Source: Planktothrix sp. PCC 11201 (GTDB lineage Bacteria > Cyanobacteriota > Cyanobacteriia > Cyanobacteriales > Microcoleaceae). From it: DNA of 64,000 bases. Below, piece after piece: positions 55,230-64,000 of this stretch (the first letter of the stretch is position 1; every line of letters begins with the position of its first letter). The stretch is taken from assembly GCF_900009135.1 (NCBI RefSeq), contig NZ_LT797710.1, forward strand, positions 482,913-546,912, in the 5' to 3' direction. The notes under the pieces were generated by a model. The model did not search any database, was not told the origin of the DNA, and saw nothing but the letters and a program-made list of their open reading frames with translations. The translations under genes were made by a program, and so were the position numbers.

Positions 55230-57539
55230 ATGAAAGAAAATAGTAACTCTAAACCTCATGAAAGTGCTGTCGGTCATGTTACGGGGAAAGCGATTTATAC
55301 CGACGACCAAAGATTACCTAACGGAATGTTATATTTATGGCCCGTATTATCCCCCTATGCTAAAGCCAAACTATTAAAAATTGATAGTTCAAATTTAGAT
55401 AATATTCCAGGGTTTGTGACTATTCTAACCGCCAATGATATCAAAGGTTATAATAACACGGGAACCATTAAACACGATGAAGTCCTATTACCTGCGGATG
55501 AAATTAATTATTGGGGTCAACCTGTAGTGTGGGTGGTTGCAGAAACAGAAATTTTAGCCCAAAAAGCAGCCGAAACTATAAAAATTGACTATGAAGTATT
55601 AACCCCAATTTTAACAATTAAAGACGCAATACAAAATAATAGTGTTCACGCCGATAAAAATATTATGCGTCGGGGAAATATTGCTAATGCTTTACAAGAA
55701 TCTGATTTTATTTTAACCGGAGAGATTGAAATTTCAGGTCAAGATCACTTTTATTTAGAAACTCAGGTCAGTTGGGTTATTCCCAATATGGAAGACCATT
55801 ATCAAGTTTATTCTTCCACCCAACATCCGAGTGAAACTCAAGCAATTATTTCAGAGGTTTTAGACATTCCTAGAAATCAAATTGTGGTCACTTGTTTACG
55901 CATGGGAGGAGGGTTTGGAGGCAAAGAAACCCAAGCTAATCCCACCGCAGCGATCGCCGCTTTAACCGCTCAAAAAACCGGACGTCCGGCGCGAGTTCGA
56001 CTCAAACGAGATCAAGATATGATCACTACTGGAAAACGCCATGCTTTTTTAGGTCAATATCAAGTAGGATTTAACTCAAAAGGTCAACTTTTAGCCCTAG
56101 ATATTGATTTATATTCCGATGGCGGTTGGAGTGCGGATTTATCCTTCCCTATTTTACAACGGGCGATGTTTCATCTGGATAATTGTTATTATATTCCTAA
56201 CTTAGAAATTCGAGGTCAAGTCCTGAAAACAAATAAGGTTTCTAATACGGCTTTTAGGGGATTTGGGGGGCCACAGGGCATGGTAATTATTGAAGAAATC
56301 ATCGATAGAATTGCGCGTAAATTGGGATTACCTCCTGAAGTAGTCAGAGAACGTAATTTTTATCATGGTGAAGCAGAAACCAATACAACCCATTATGGTC
56401 AAGAAATTTTTGATAATCGCATTTTAAGGGTTTGGGAGGAAGTGAAATTAAACTCTAATTTTGCCCAGCGAAAAATAGAAATAGCACAATTTAATCAAAA
56501 TAATTATTATCAAAAACGCGGGTTAGCCATTACTCCAGTTAAATTTGGAATTTCTTTTACCAAAACCGAATATAATCAAGCAGGGGCTTTAATTTTAATT
56601 TACCTAGATGGGAGTATTCAACTCAATCATGGGGGGACGGAAATGGGTCAGGGTTTACAAACGAAAATGTTACAGGTTGCTTCCCAAGCATTAGGGGTGA
56701 ATATTGAACGGTTTAGAATCATGCCCACGAGTACAGATAAAGTCCCAAATACCTCGGCTACGGCTGCTTCTAGTAGTTCAGACTTAAATGGTCAAGCGAT
56801 AAAAAATGCCTGTGAAATCCTTAAAATACGACTGGCAAAAGTTGCAGCAAAGTTGTTAAATATGGATGAACCTCAAGAATTAATTTTTGAGAAAGATTGG
56901 ATTTATTGTCAAAGTTATCCCAGTCAAAAAATAGCTTTTAATGAAGTGGTTAAACAAGCCTATAATCAACGGGTGAGTTTATCTACAACGGGCTATTACC
57001 GTACCCCCAATATTTACTATGATCCCAAAATAGGCAAGGGTAGACCCTTCTATTATTATGCCTATGGTGCTGCCGTTAGTGAAGTGGAAATCGATGGATT
57101 TACGGGAACTTTTAAACTGCGCCAAGTGGATATTGTTCACGATGTGGGAGAATCCTTAAATCCTTTAATTGATATCGGACAAATAGAAGGAGGTTTTGTC
57201 CAGGGAATGGGATGGTTAACGATGGAGGAATTGGTTTGGGATGACTCGGGAAGATTAAAAACATTTGCTCCAAGCACCTATAAAATTCCCACAATTAAAG
57301 AAGTTCCTAAAAATTTCAAGGTTGACTTATTAAAACGAGCGGCTCAGGATGGGGTAATTTATGGGAGTAAAGCGGTGGGAGAACCTCCTTTTATGTTAGC
57401 AATTTCGGTTAGAGAAGCGATTAAAGAAGCTATTGCAGCCTTTAGTCAAATCGATTCGTTTTTTTTAGCTTCTCCTGCTACCCCAGAAGCAATTTTAAAT
57501 GCCATTGAACAGGTACAATTAAAATTAGTTGATTGTTAA
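55230..57539 (+). CDS. xdhB: Xanthine dehydrogenase molybdenum subunit
   Basis: The 769-residue subunit binds the molybdopterin cofactor and oxidises hypoxanthine and xanthine to urate. Motifs: GGGFGGKETQANPTAAIAA, RGFGGPQGMVIIEE (substrate Arg/Phe region), GGTEMGQGLQTKMLQVASQA and the active-site Glu in GSKAVGEPPFMLAISV. It follows xdhA and is followed 58 bp later by xdhC. Typical length. Confidence 0.95.
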   Translation: MKENSNSKPHESAVGHVTGKAIYTDDQRLPNGMLYLWPVLSPYAKAKLLKIDSSNLDNIPGFVTILTANDIKGYNNTGTIKHDEVLLPADEINYWGQPVVWVVAETEILAQKAAETIKIDYEVLTPILTIKDAIQNNSVHADKNIMRRGNIANALQESDFILTGEIEISGQDHFYLETQVSWVIPNMEDHYQVYSSTQHPSETQAIISEVLDIPRNQIVVTCLRMGGGFGGKETQANPTAAIAALTAQKTGRPARVRLKRDQDMITTGKRHAFLGQYQVGFNSKGQLLALDIDLYSDGGWSADLSFPILQRAMFHLDNCYYIPNLEIRGQVLKTNKVSNTAFRGFGGPQGMVIIEEIIDRIARKLGLPPEVVRERNFYHGEAETNTTHYGQEIFDNRILRVWEEVKLNSNFAQRKIEIAQFNQNNYYQKRGLAITPVKFGISFTKTEYNQAGALILIYLDGSIQLNHGGTEMGQGLQTKMLQVASQALGVNIERFRIMPTSTDKVPNTSATAASSSSDLNGQAIKNACEILKIRLAKVAAKLLNMDEPQELIFEKDWIYCQSYPSQKIAFNEVVKQAYNQRVSLSTTGYYRTPNIYYDPKIGKGRPFYYYAYGAAVSEVEIDGFTGTFKLRQVDIVHDVGESLNPLIDIGQIEGGFVQGMGWLTMEELVWDDSGRLKTFAPSTYKIPTIKEVPKNFKVDLLKRAAQDGVIYGSKAVGEPPFMLAISVREAIKEAIAAFSQIDSFFLASPATPEAILNAIEQVQLKLVDC

Positions 57540-57596
57540 AATAATTGCAGTTATTCATCCAGTTTTCTATTGATTACTTGCCTTTCTTGTGTTATA

Positions 57597-58541
57597 ATGA
57601 TTCAATTCTATCAACAACTTATTGAAGTTTTAAATCAAGGGGATGTGGTGGTGGCAACCGTCACCCGGGTTAAGGGTTCAGTCCCGCGAGAAATGGGGGC
57701 AAAAATGCTCATTTGTGCCGATGGTCGAACCTTTGAGACTATTGGAGGAGGCGCGGGAGAATTTAAAGTTATTCAGCAAGCTGGGGAAGTTTTAAAAACC
57801 GGAAAAAAGCAATTAGTTGAAATTGATTTATCCGGTGCTCCTGAGCGGGAAACCCAGGGGGTTTGTGGGGGGTTAATGCAGGTGTTATTAGAAAGATGGT
57901 CAGGGAAAAAAGCGATCGCATTAACGGAAAAAATTTTACGGGATTTAGAAATAGGAAAATCTGTTATCCTTGTAACTTATTTTGATAAAACTTTTCCCTA
58001 TTTACTGCCCGAAAATAACCCAATTTTAATCTCTGATCAAACCTTTATAGAAACCCTAAAACCACCTCCAACTTTATTAATTATAGGCGCGGGTCATGTC
58101 GGAGAAAAGTTATCTCAAATAGCTGATTTTATTGGCTTTAAAATTATAATCCAAGACTCTCGGACTGAGTTAACCCATCCAGAAAGATTTCCTCCCCGGG
58201 TTCAAATTTTTAATCAAAGTGTTAGCAATGTTTTGGAACAACTAACATCCCATGAAAATCTCTATATTGTCCTGGTAAATCGAGGATATATTTATGATAT
58301 TGAAGCCTTAAAGGTGATTTTAAATTGGGATTTATCCTATCAATATATTGGAATGATAGGGAGTCAAAAACGGATTAACTGGGTTTACCAAGATTTACAA
58401 GAATCTGGAATTTCTCCCCACCAACTCGAAAAAATTCATGCTCCCATCGGATTAGAAATTGGCGCATTAACTCCTGAAGAAATCGCCATTAGTATTGGGG
58501 CAGAATTAATTCGAGTTTATCGAGAAAAACAGAAACCTTAA
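57597..58541 (+). CDS. xdhC: Xanthine dehydrogenase accessory protein XdhC
   Basis: About 314 residues. XdhC binds molybdenum cofactor, aids its sulfuration and inserts it into XdhB. Visible parts are VVATVTRVKGSVPREMGAKM, the GGGAGEF motif and the Rossmann segment LLIIGAGHVGEKLSQIADFI, then IGMIGSQKR and IGAELIRVYREK. ATG at 57597 was chosen over a TTG at 57570. Last gene of the xdh operon. The intact set suggests use of purines as a nitrogen source. Confidence 0.92.
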   Translation: MIQFYQQLIEVLNQGDVVVATVTRVKGSVPREMGAKMLICADGRTFETIGGGAGEFKVIQQAGEVLKTGKKQLVEIDLSGAPERETQGVCGGLMQVLLERWSGKKAIALTEKILRDLEIGKSVILVTYFDKTFPYLLPENNPILISDQTFIETLKPPPTLLIIGAGHVGEKLSQIADFIGFKIIIQDSRTELTHPERFPPRVQIFNQSVSNVLEQLTSHENLYIVLVNRGYIYDIEALKVILNWDLSYQYIGMIGSQKRINWVYQDLQESGISPHQLEKIHAPIGLEIGALTPEEIAISIGAELIRVYREKQKP

Positions 58542-58558
58542 GTTTGAGGCGGTTTCAG

Positions 58559-59122
58559 CTAAAGCCTTGAATTCAGATCGGCTTTACATTGATTCAAAAT
58601 CCGAGTATCATTTTCACTAGGATTAGGAAGACGATGAAATCCTTCTAAAACCAGATTATTTTCGCTAACTTGACCTCCGGTTGTCGCTACAACAGCAGTA
58701 TTATTCAAACCAATTTGATAGGAATGGGTCTCTTGAGTATAACTGTCAATAATATTTAAACTCAGATGATTTCCTTGAGGAACTCCAGTAAAACAGTCAA
58801 AGGACGAACGTGGCATATAAAACGCCCCGGTTACTTGACCTTGCTTGACTTCAAACACCATATAAGATTGTCCAATTTGTTCCGGTTGGGGAGATTCACC
58901 ATAGAGATAAACCCCATCTCCAAGAAAATGACCTTGGACAGCGGCGGTTTCTGAGCCCGGATTGTGGGGATTTTGTGAAAGTAAAACGGTGTTCGCCGAG
59001 GCAATTCCCCCAAAACCCGCGATTACCGTTAAGGCTAAAGTATTAACCAGGGGGGAAAGTCGGGTCAATACCCGGCAAAACCTACTCCCAAATGAAACAT
59101 AACTGAGCAGTTGATCAAGCAT
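58559..59122 (-). CDS. Secreted conserved hypothetical protein
   Basis: The 187-residue protein has a hydrophobic N-terminal segment (LVNTLALTVIAGFGGIASA) that may be a signal peptide or anchor, preceded by a 25-residue tail. The mature part contains YGESPQPEQIGQSYMVFEV and QGQVTGAFYMPRSSFDCFTG, with NQCKADL near the end; two Cys could form a disulfide. It is known only as a conserved cyanobacterial protein, as far as I can tell. It is convergent with xdhC (17 bp gap) and divergent from glgA. Confidence 0.7.
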   Translation of the reverse strand: MLDQLLSYVSFGSRFCRVLTRLSPLVNTLALTVIAGFGGIASANTVLLSQNPHNPGSETAAVQGHFLGDGVYLYGESPQPEQIGQSYMVFEVKQGQVTGAFYMPRSSFDCFTGVPQGNHLSLNIIDSYTQETHSYQIGLNNTAVVATTGGQVSENNLVLEGFHRLPNPSENDTRILNQCKADLNSRL

Positions 59123-59370
59123 TTTTTGAATCTCCTGCGAAAAGGCATTGATAACCGAATCTCTAGCTACAGCATCAATTCAGTTGATTTCGGTAAAACT
59201 TACTGCTAATTGCAACATACAATACTATTTTGAAATTCTTTTGAAGTGAACATTCCCTTTTCGATTGACCTAGATCGCTAATTCACCGAAACTAGATTAA
59301 AGCGTTTCAATAGTACGCCCACCAGAGGTATGATGACGTTACGGAGCAACTAAGGGAACGCAAAATTAAA

Positions 59371-60831
59371 ATGCGAATTCTATTTGTCGCCGCAGAAGCG
59401 GCACCTTTAGCAAAAGTAGGTGGGATGGGAGATGTGGTCGGTGCCTTGCCGCAGGTATTGCGGGCAATGGGACACGATGTTCGCATCTTTATGCCCTATT
59501 ATGGCTTTCTCGCCGATAAGATCAAAGTCCCAAAAGACCCGATCTGGTGGGGAAATGCCATGTATCAGCGTTTTGCTGTCTTTGAAACGGTATTTCCCAA
59601 AACGGATGTGCCATTATATTTATTTGGGCATCCCTCTTTTATGCCTCGTCGTGTTTATTACGGAGAGGATGAGGAGTGGCGGTTCACTTTATTTTCTAGT
59701 GGCGCGGCGGAATTTGCCTGGAATTATTGGAAACCCCATATCATTCATTGCCATGACTGGCATACCGGAATGATCCCCGTCTGGATGCAAGAAACACCAG
59801 ATATTGCCACAATCTTCACTATTCATAATTTAGCATATCAAGGGCCTTGGCGTTGGTATTTGGAACGAATTACTTGGTGTCCTTGGTATATGCAGGGTCA
59901 CAATACCATGGCGGCGGCGGTACAAGCGGCGGATCGCGTCACAACGGTTTCACCCACTTATGCTGAACAAATTCAAACCGCAGCTTATGGGGAAAATTTA
60001 GAAGGGTTACTTTCCTTTGTCAGTGGTAAAATGACGGGAATTTTAAATGGAATTGATACGAATTCCTATAACCCAGCGACTGACCCTTATATTCCCGAAC
60101 GGTTTACGGCGGATACTTTGGAAAATCGCCGCGCCAATAAGGTTGCCATTCAAGAAGAAGTGGGATTAGAAGTTAATTCTAATACTTTTTTAATGGGGAT
60201 GGTCACTCGATTGGTGGAACAGAAAGGGATTGATCTGGTAATTCAAATTATGGATCAATTCCTATCCTATAGCGATTGTCAATTGATTGTTTTGGGAACG
60301 GGCGATCGCTATTATGAAACCCAATTATGGCACATGGCTTCCCGTTATCCGGGTCGGATGACGACGCAATTATTGTTTAATGATGCCCTATCAAGGCGGA
60401 TTTATGCGGGTTGTGATGCCTTTATTATGCCGAGTCGGTTTGAACCCTGCGGCATTAGTCAGATGTTGGCGATGCGTTATGGTTGTATTCCGATTGTTCG
60501 ACGGACGGGCGGTTTAGTCGATACGGTATCCTATAATGATCCGATTAATTATCAGGGCACGGGATACTGTTTCGATCGCTATGAACCCTTAGATTTTTAT
60601 ACCTCAATGGTTCGGGCTTCTGAAGCGTTCCGGTTTAAAGATCAATGGCGAGAACTGCAACGTCGGGCGATGAGTCAAAACTTTAGCTGGGAAAATTCCG
60701 CTAGAGAGTATATCCAACTTTACAACAATGTGATGGATAGTTATGGCGGTGTTTCTAATGAACCCGCACCCCCACCCGCACCTCCCCAACCCCCCCAACC
60801 TCCCCAACCCTCTGCTGGTGCGGTGGTTTAA
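59371..60831 (+). CDS. glgA: Glycogen synthase (ADP-glucose)
   Basis: The 486-residue GT5 enzyme extends alpha-1,4-glucan from ADP-glucose. The N-terminal [20 protein letters not shown] holds the KxGG ADP-glucose motif, and the C-terminal domain has [15 protein letters not shown] and [20 protein letters not shown] with its catalytic-region Glu. The last 24 residues are a Pro-rich tail ([17 protein letters not shown]) that is not part of the catalytic core. Upstream 59123-59370 is the promoter region. Confidence 0.96.
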   Translation: MRILFVAAEAAPLAKVGGMGDVVGALPQVLRAMGHDVRIFMPYYGFLADKIKVPKDPIWWGNAMYQRFAVFETVFPKTDVPLYLFGHPSFMPRRVYYGEDEEWRFTLFSSGAAEFAWNYWKPHIIHCHDWHTGMIPVWMQETPDIATIFTIHNLAYQGPWRWYLERITWCPWYMQGHNTMAAAVQAADRVTTVSPTYAEQIQTAAYGENLEGLLSFVSGKMTGILNGIDTNSYNPATDPYIPERFTADTLENRRANKVAIQEEVGLEVNSNTFLMGMVTRLVEQKGIDLVIQIMDQFLSYSDCQLIVLGTGDRYYETQLWHMASRYPGRMTTQLLFNDALSRRIYAGCDAFIMPSRFEPCGISQMLAMRYGCIPIVRRTGGLVDTVSYNDPINYQGTGYCFDRYEPLDFYTSMVRASEAFRFKDQWRELQRRAMSQNFSWENSAREYIQLYNNVMDSYGGVSNEPAPPPAPPQPPQPPQPSAGAVV

Positions 60832-60917
60832 GGGTTGATGTCTACTAGAATTAAGGTTCAAAGTTCAAAGTTTAAAACGGTTTAAATTTTGAATTTTGAA
60901 CTTTATAAGTTATTAAT

Positions 60918-61331
60918 TTAGGCAAATAAATCTAAAGGAAAATGTCCGTATACGCCATTAATTCCATTTTCTTCGGTGGATTGAAAGGAAATTAGTACCC
61001 CGCGATATTTTTCTAAATAGGGACTAATATAGAAAGTTTGACTGCGACCATTAAATTTTAAATAGACAGATTCCGAGACAGGTTCTAAGGCATGATCTTC
61101 CAGATTAATTGAATATTCAAAGGCTTTTAAATAATCTGTTAATGCGGTTAAAGCCTGAGCCATGGAATCAGCACAAATGCCAATCATTTGATATTCTGAT
61201 TCACTGTTAAGTAATAATAATGCGGCTTGAATTTTCACCTTTTCTGGATCAGAAATAGGGGAAATTTCATCTGTACAAAGAAAGCCCTTTAAAATGGCTT
61301 GAGCTTCTGGAATAGTTAATGGGGATATCAT
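60918..61331 (-). CDS. DUF1824-like conserved cyanobacterial protein
   Basis: The 137-residue protein contains LTIPEAQAILKGFLCTDEIS, IQAALLLLNSESEYQMIGIC, GVLISFQSTEENGINGVYGH and FPLDLF, the shape of the cyanobacterial DUF1824 family. No function is known. It is on the minus strand with the next gene and could be cotranscribed with it (62 bp apart). Confidence 0.65.
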   Translation of the reverse strand: MISPLTIPEAQAILKGFLCTDEISPISDPEKVKIQAALLLLNSESEYQMIGICADSMAQALTALTDYLKAFEYSINLEDHALEPVSESVYLKFNGRSQTFYISPYLEKYRGVLISFQSTEENGINGVYGHFPLDLFA

Positions 61332-61392
61332 AATTAATTAGGCTTTGAAGTTAGGGTTAGAAATCAGAGAACACCCAAGGCGCGGCACTGGA

Positions 61393-62004
61393 CTAGGCGG
61401 TGGCGTGGGCGAGTTCTTGCCACCGTTGATGCCAAAGTTCCATGGCGGTTTCCCCTTGGGGCAGGTCAGCAAATTCTTGACTTTGTTGTTTAAGTTCGGG
61501 GGCCAGGCGTTCTAAGCCATCAAAGCTATTGCAGTAACGCAAAACGGTTTTCCAGCCGTCGTGCCACTGTTGACCTGCTTGTTGACGTTCCCGCAGGGGT
61601 CTGAGACGTTCTTCTTCTTGAGCTTGACGTTGGGCTTCGAGTTTGAATTGTTGGGATTTTTGCGCCCAGGCGGAACGCCATGCTTCTAGGACGGAGGAGT
61701 CATACTGAGTTGGGTATTGCTTCACTTCTAAACTGAGCATTTCCCCCAGTTGATCTAAGTAGGGGCGATCGCTACAATTTTTAATCGCGTCTAACCCCGT
61801 TTCTTTCCAGAGGGGCAGGCGACGATAGCTGACAAAAATGGCTTTTTTCTGTTCAATTTTTACCCAAATTTGGTGTTGCCAGAATTCTAGGCGCTCAATG
61901 TTTCGAGGTGCGATACTCAGTAAGGTAGCAACTTCCAACCAAACACGGGCTAGGGGCCATTGACTCGGAACAATTACTCCAGCCTGAATTAAATTATGAG
62001 ACAT
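61393..62004 (-). CDS. Conserved cyanobacterial hypothetical protein
   Basis: About 203 residues from the ATG at 62004 (an upstream TTG adds two). The N-terminus IQAGVIVPSQWPLARVWLEV, ATLLSIAPRNIERLEFWQHQ and IWVKIEQKKAIFVSYRRLPL is globular. The middle (AWAQKSQQFKLEAQRQAQEE) is a Gln/Glu-rich helix, probably coiled. I do not recognise a function. Confidence 0.6.
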   Translation of the reverse strand: MSHNLIQAGVIVPSQWPLARVWLEVATLLSIAPRNIERLEFWQHQIWVKIEQKKAIFVSYRRLPLWKETGLDAIKNCSDRPYLDQLGEMLSLEVKQYPTQYDSSVLEAWRSAWAQKSQQFKLEAQRQAQEEERLRPLRERQQAGQQWHDGWKTVLRYCNSFDGLERLAPELKQQSQEFADLPQGETAMELWHQRWQELAHATA

Positions 62005-62285
62005 GGGCAAACACCTAGATTCTGCACGATGATTTTCCCTAACACTAGATATAGCGTCTTGATTGGGAATTATCGATAATTATACTCTATATTTGGAATT
62101 TAGTCTAGGTCTTGAGGAAGAAAAATTGCAGACCATGGCTAGACGGGGCCAAGATTGTAGCGACAAATACAGCAAGTTGGGTTGAAGCGTTTTTGAGTAT
62201 AGACTTTAATAGAATAGCAGAAGTTAACACCGTTGGCAAAGGCCCAAATTTTGGACGTCAGTGATTAGGGATTGTATCCAAAAGC

Positions 62286-62672
62286 ATGAAAATTAATAAA
62301 ATTCATCATATCGCCATTATTTGTTCTAATTATCAAAAATCTAAGGATTTTTATGTGAATCTTTTAGGGTTTGAAATTATTCAAGAAACCTTTAGAAAAG
62401 AACGAAATTCTTATAAATTAGATCTGCGAGTGGGAACCCAGGATCAGATTGAGTTATTTTCCTTTCTTGATCCTCCCCAACGGCCGAATCAACCGGAATC
62501 TTGTGGTTTAAGACATTTAGCATTTGAAGTGGATGATATCGATCAAAGCGTTAGGGATTTATTGGGAAAGGGGATTGAAGTAGAACCAATTCGTTTAGAT
62601 GAAATTACAGGAAAACGATATACTTTTTTTCAAGACCCGGATCATTTGCCCTTGGAAATTTATCAAAAATAG
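62286..62672 (+). CDS. VOC family (YaeR/glyoxalase I-like) protein
   Basis: The 128-residue protein is a vicinal-oxygen-chelate enzyme of the YaeR/SMU1112c group: KINKIHHIAIICSNYQKSKD, FYVNLLGFEII, CGLRHLAFEVDDID and DHLPLEIYQ. Metal ligands are likely the His near residue 8, the His in RHLAF and the Glu at 125. The substrate (methylglyoxal conjugate or other) is unknown. Full length; a heptamer repeat begins after its stop. Confidence 0.88.
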   Translation: MKINKIHHIAIICSNYQKSKDFYVNLLGFEIIQETFRKERNSYKLDLRVGTQDQIELFSFLDPPQRPNQPESCGLRHLAFEVDDIDQSVRDLLGKGIEVEPIRLDEITGKRYTFFQDPDHLPLEIYQK

Positions 62673-62674
62673 GG

Positions 62675-62716
62675 AATAGGGAACACCGGAACAGGCAATA
62701 GGCAATAGGGAACATG
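62675..62716. repeat. Heptamer-type repeat
   Basis: AATAGGG/CAATAGG units occur in tandem here after the VOC gene, of the kind seen at 3485, 21658, 42321 and 52456. Confidence 0.6.
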
Positions 62717-62768
62717 GACTAATACCCAAATCTATCGGGTACATTCTTGCTGTTGTTCCCTACCCTAA

Positions 62769-63161
62769 TTAATAATCCCGAACCACCGAAGCACTGCCAT
62801 AGGCTTTTTGCCAGAGGTGATAGAGTAAAGATTCCGTGCGATCGCCTAAAACAGTCAGAAAAATTCCAGTTTCACCCTCTGGATCCACTGTGATCCAAGT
62901 TCCGGTTAAACTAACTTCTAAGGTTTCTGTATCCGCCAAACATAACGCGATCGCTTCTGACTGCTGTTGACGGACTGCCGCCTCCAACATCGAGAGGGCG
63001 GGTAAACCCACGGGTAAAAGAAATGAGGCTGAACTAGGCTGCACGACCATGGTTTGGCCGATTCGCATTGCCAACTTCACCCGCAGCGCCACCAGTTGCT
63101 CGGGAGATTGACTCAGGCGATCAAGATGAAAGGTTGTTTCGGTATAAGTTAACTTCAGCAT
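62769..63161 (-). CDS. Conserved cyanobacterial hypothetical protein
   Basis: The 130-residue protein starts LKLTYTETTFHLDRLSQSPE and ends WQKAYGSASVVRDY. It includes VALRVKLAMRIGQTMVVQPS, ALSMLEAAVRQQQSEAIALC and GTWITVDPEGETGIFLTVLG. No family with known function is recognised; the alternating pattern suggests a small alpha/beta fold. It stands alone on the minus strand. Confidence 0.7.
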   Translation of the reverse strand: MLKLTYTETTFHLDRLSQSPEQLVALRVKLAMRIGQTMVVQPSSASFLLPVGLPALSMLEAAVRQQQSEAIALCLADTETLEVSLTGTWITVDPEGETGIFLTVLGDRTESLLYHLWQKAYGSASVVRDY

Positions 63162-63289
63162 GGATTAATCGATCCCTTTTCGCAAAAAGCAAGGGTTTAT
63201 CAGGGGTTGAGGGTTAATTGTTAACGGTTAACACGAGAATTGGATCTGTCCGTTGGGCTGGTCATGGCTTGACTCCATTTACACTAATT

Positions 63290-63350
63290 AATACAAACAC
63301 AAACACAAACACAAACCCCCGCCTCTTGTTCTGATGAGGAAGCGGGGGTT
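63290..63350 (-). terminator. GC-rich hairpin with T/G-rich tail
   Basis: AACCCCCGC (63314-63322) pairs with GCGGGGGTT (63342-63350), with an inner CCTC/GAGG pair. On the minus strand the stem is followed by GTTTGTGTTTGTG..., a CAAACA hexamer run (63290-63313). It would end a minus-strand transcript starting near 63660. Confidence 0.65.
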
Positions 63351-63387
63351 CAACCGAGTTGGGTTGAAGTTTGGGTACGGGTACAAT

Positions 63388-63660
63388 TCATCTAAATTTG
63401 TACCTCCCGCTTCGTGAGTCGAATAAAAATGTTGAAATACTCAGAGGGTTAGGGTGAGCAGATATCGGGGTGGGGTCGGCTTTGAGTGGATCTCCATCAC
63501 CCCCCCACGACTGGCCCCCATCGAGAGAAGTTCCGGTTTCATGAGGGCGGATGACTCCACTATAGGAGCCAGAACCCTTGAAACGATTGGAATTTTGCCA
63601 GAGTGGGGATAGGTTGATCACCAGAAAGCTAAACCTTAATTTAGATAGTTTTAATCTCAC
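63388..63660 (-). CDS. Doubtful 90-codon ORF or small RNA locus
   Basis: The frame opens on GTG and reads KGSGSYSGVIRPHETGTSLD and GGQSWGGDGDPLKADPTPIS, Gly/Ser/Asp/Pro-rich, unlike a folded globular protein. The locus is bounded by an AT-rich promoter-like region (TATAAA near 63664 on the minus strand) and by the hairpin terminator at 63314. It may be a small secreted or unstructured protein, a peptide precursor, or a non-coding RNA. I cannot decide. Confidence 0.35.
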   Translation of the reverse strand: MRLKLSKLRFSFLVINLSPLWQNSNRFKGSGSYSGVIRPHETGTSLDGGQSWGGDGDPLKADPTPISAHPNPLSISTFLFDSRSGRYKFR

Positions 63661-63717
63661 GTTATTTATACTACACTAATATTACACAAACGTCTAGTTT
63701 TTCAAGGAGAAAAAATT

Positions 63718-64000
63718 ATGTATACCCTTCCTCGAACCTCAACAACCGATATGGAAGTCACCAGCATTCGCCTAGAACGGGATCTCAAAGAGAGATTAAA
63801 AGGACTAGCCAAGAACAAAGGCTATCAAGCATTGATTCGAGATATCCTTTGGAATTATGTCCAGCAAAAATCGGGAGATTATCGACCCTCCCTGACCAGA
63901 GAAGATATCCGCGCCCACATTTCCGCCATTGCCGAACAAGAGGAACGCTGCGTTTTAACAGGCAATATTATCCGACCCAAAGAAGCAATGTTTCTGGGAC
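63718..64000 (+). CDS. Ribbon-helix-helix (CopG-like) protein, 3' end outside window
   Basis: ATG at 63718 with AAGGAG 9 bp upstream opens a frame that runs off the right edge (94 codons seen). It reads MYTLPRTSTTDMEVTSIRLE, RDLKERLKGLAKNKGYQALI, RDILWNYVQQKSGDYRPSLT. The first 50 residues have the pattern of a ribbon-helix-helix DNA-binding fold. The region RCVLTGNIIRPKEAMFLG follows, perhaps a second small domain. Conserved in cyanobacteria to my knowledge; targets unknown. Confidence 0.75.
   Translation, partial: MYTLPRTSTTDMEVTSIRLERDLKERLKGLAKNKGYQALIRDILWNYVQQKSGDYRPSLTREDIRAHISAIAEQEERCVLTGNIIRPKEAMFLG

Overview
The window looks like a chromosome segment of a filamentous, non-heterocystous cyanobacterium, most like Planktothrix/Oscillatoriales. 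The reasons are a complete phycocyanin operon (cpcB-cpcA-two cpcC-cpcD-cpcE-cpcF), many HIP1 octamers (GCGATCGC), intergenic heptamer repeats of the CAATAGG/CCCATTA type, DUF29-type cyanobacterial genes, moderate to low G+C, and sequences typical of the group (CtaABC, FutA, HPPD, GlgA). The genus is an inference from overall resemblance; no search was run.

Layout. 1-7 kb: respiratory oxidase subunit ctaC divergent from the heme O/A genes ctaA-ctaB, then DUF456 and DUF2993 proteins, an RsuA/RluB pseudouridine synthase and a RodZ-like HTH protein. 7-10 kb: malQ, then a complete TnpB-only IS200/IS605-type element and a MITE-like repeat. 10-15 kb: a GDT1-family transporter, then an alpha/beta hydrolase divergent from an AAA ATPase-TOPRIM protein (candidate defence pair). 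15-23 kb: gcvP, DUF29, a Phd/VapC-type toxin-antitoxin pair, a TPR-methyltransferase fusion, and a decayed ABC binding-protein gene. 23-27 kb: a type ISP/IIG-like restriction-modification gene split in two by a HicB-like cassette, with a second HicB-like gene behind it. 27-28 kb: an RTX protein with 45-bp coding repeats. 28-34 kb: the cpc operon on the minus strand with a stem-loop in most intercistronic gaps. 34-46 kb: smc, a NYN-domain protein, SDR + HPPD, a CHAP amidase, queA, yraN, a deleted TnpB pseudogene and a truncated pentapeptide gene. 46-51 kb: futA, a 40-repeat CRISPR array without nearby cas genes, and era. 51-64 kb: secreted and TPR proteins, a xanthine dehydrogenase operon (two subunits and XdhC), glgA, several conserved cyanobacterial proteins, and at the right edge the start of a ribbon-helix-helix gene.

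How the genes fit together. Light harvesting (cpc), carbon storage (glgA, malQ), respiration (cta), purine nitrogen use (xdh), iron uptake (futA) and photorespiratory glycine use (gcvP) form the housekeeping part. Between them lie defence and mobile features: the R-M locus, toxin-antitoxin genes, AAA-TOPRIM protein, CRISPR array, TnpB elements and small palindromic repeats.

The most unusual observations are: (1) the CRISPR array splits into two parts, because the base after the 37-nt repeat is random behind repeats 1-15 but is C behind all of repeats 16-40; (2) the HicB cassette sits exactly between two same-frame halves of a methyltransferase and is bounded by a 12-bp near-direct repeat whose recombination would restore one long ORF; (3) both HicB genes share a 32-nt, 10-codon leader ORF; (4) a dispersed palindrome has been taken into smc in frame.
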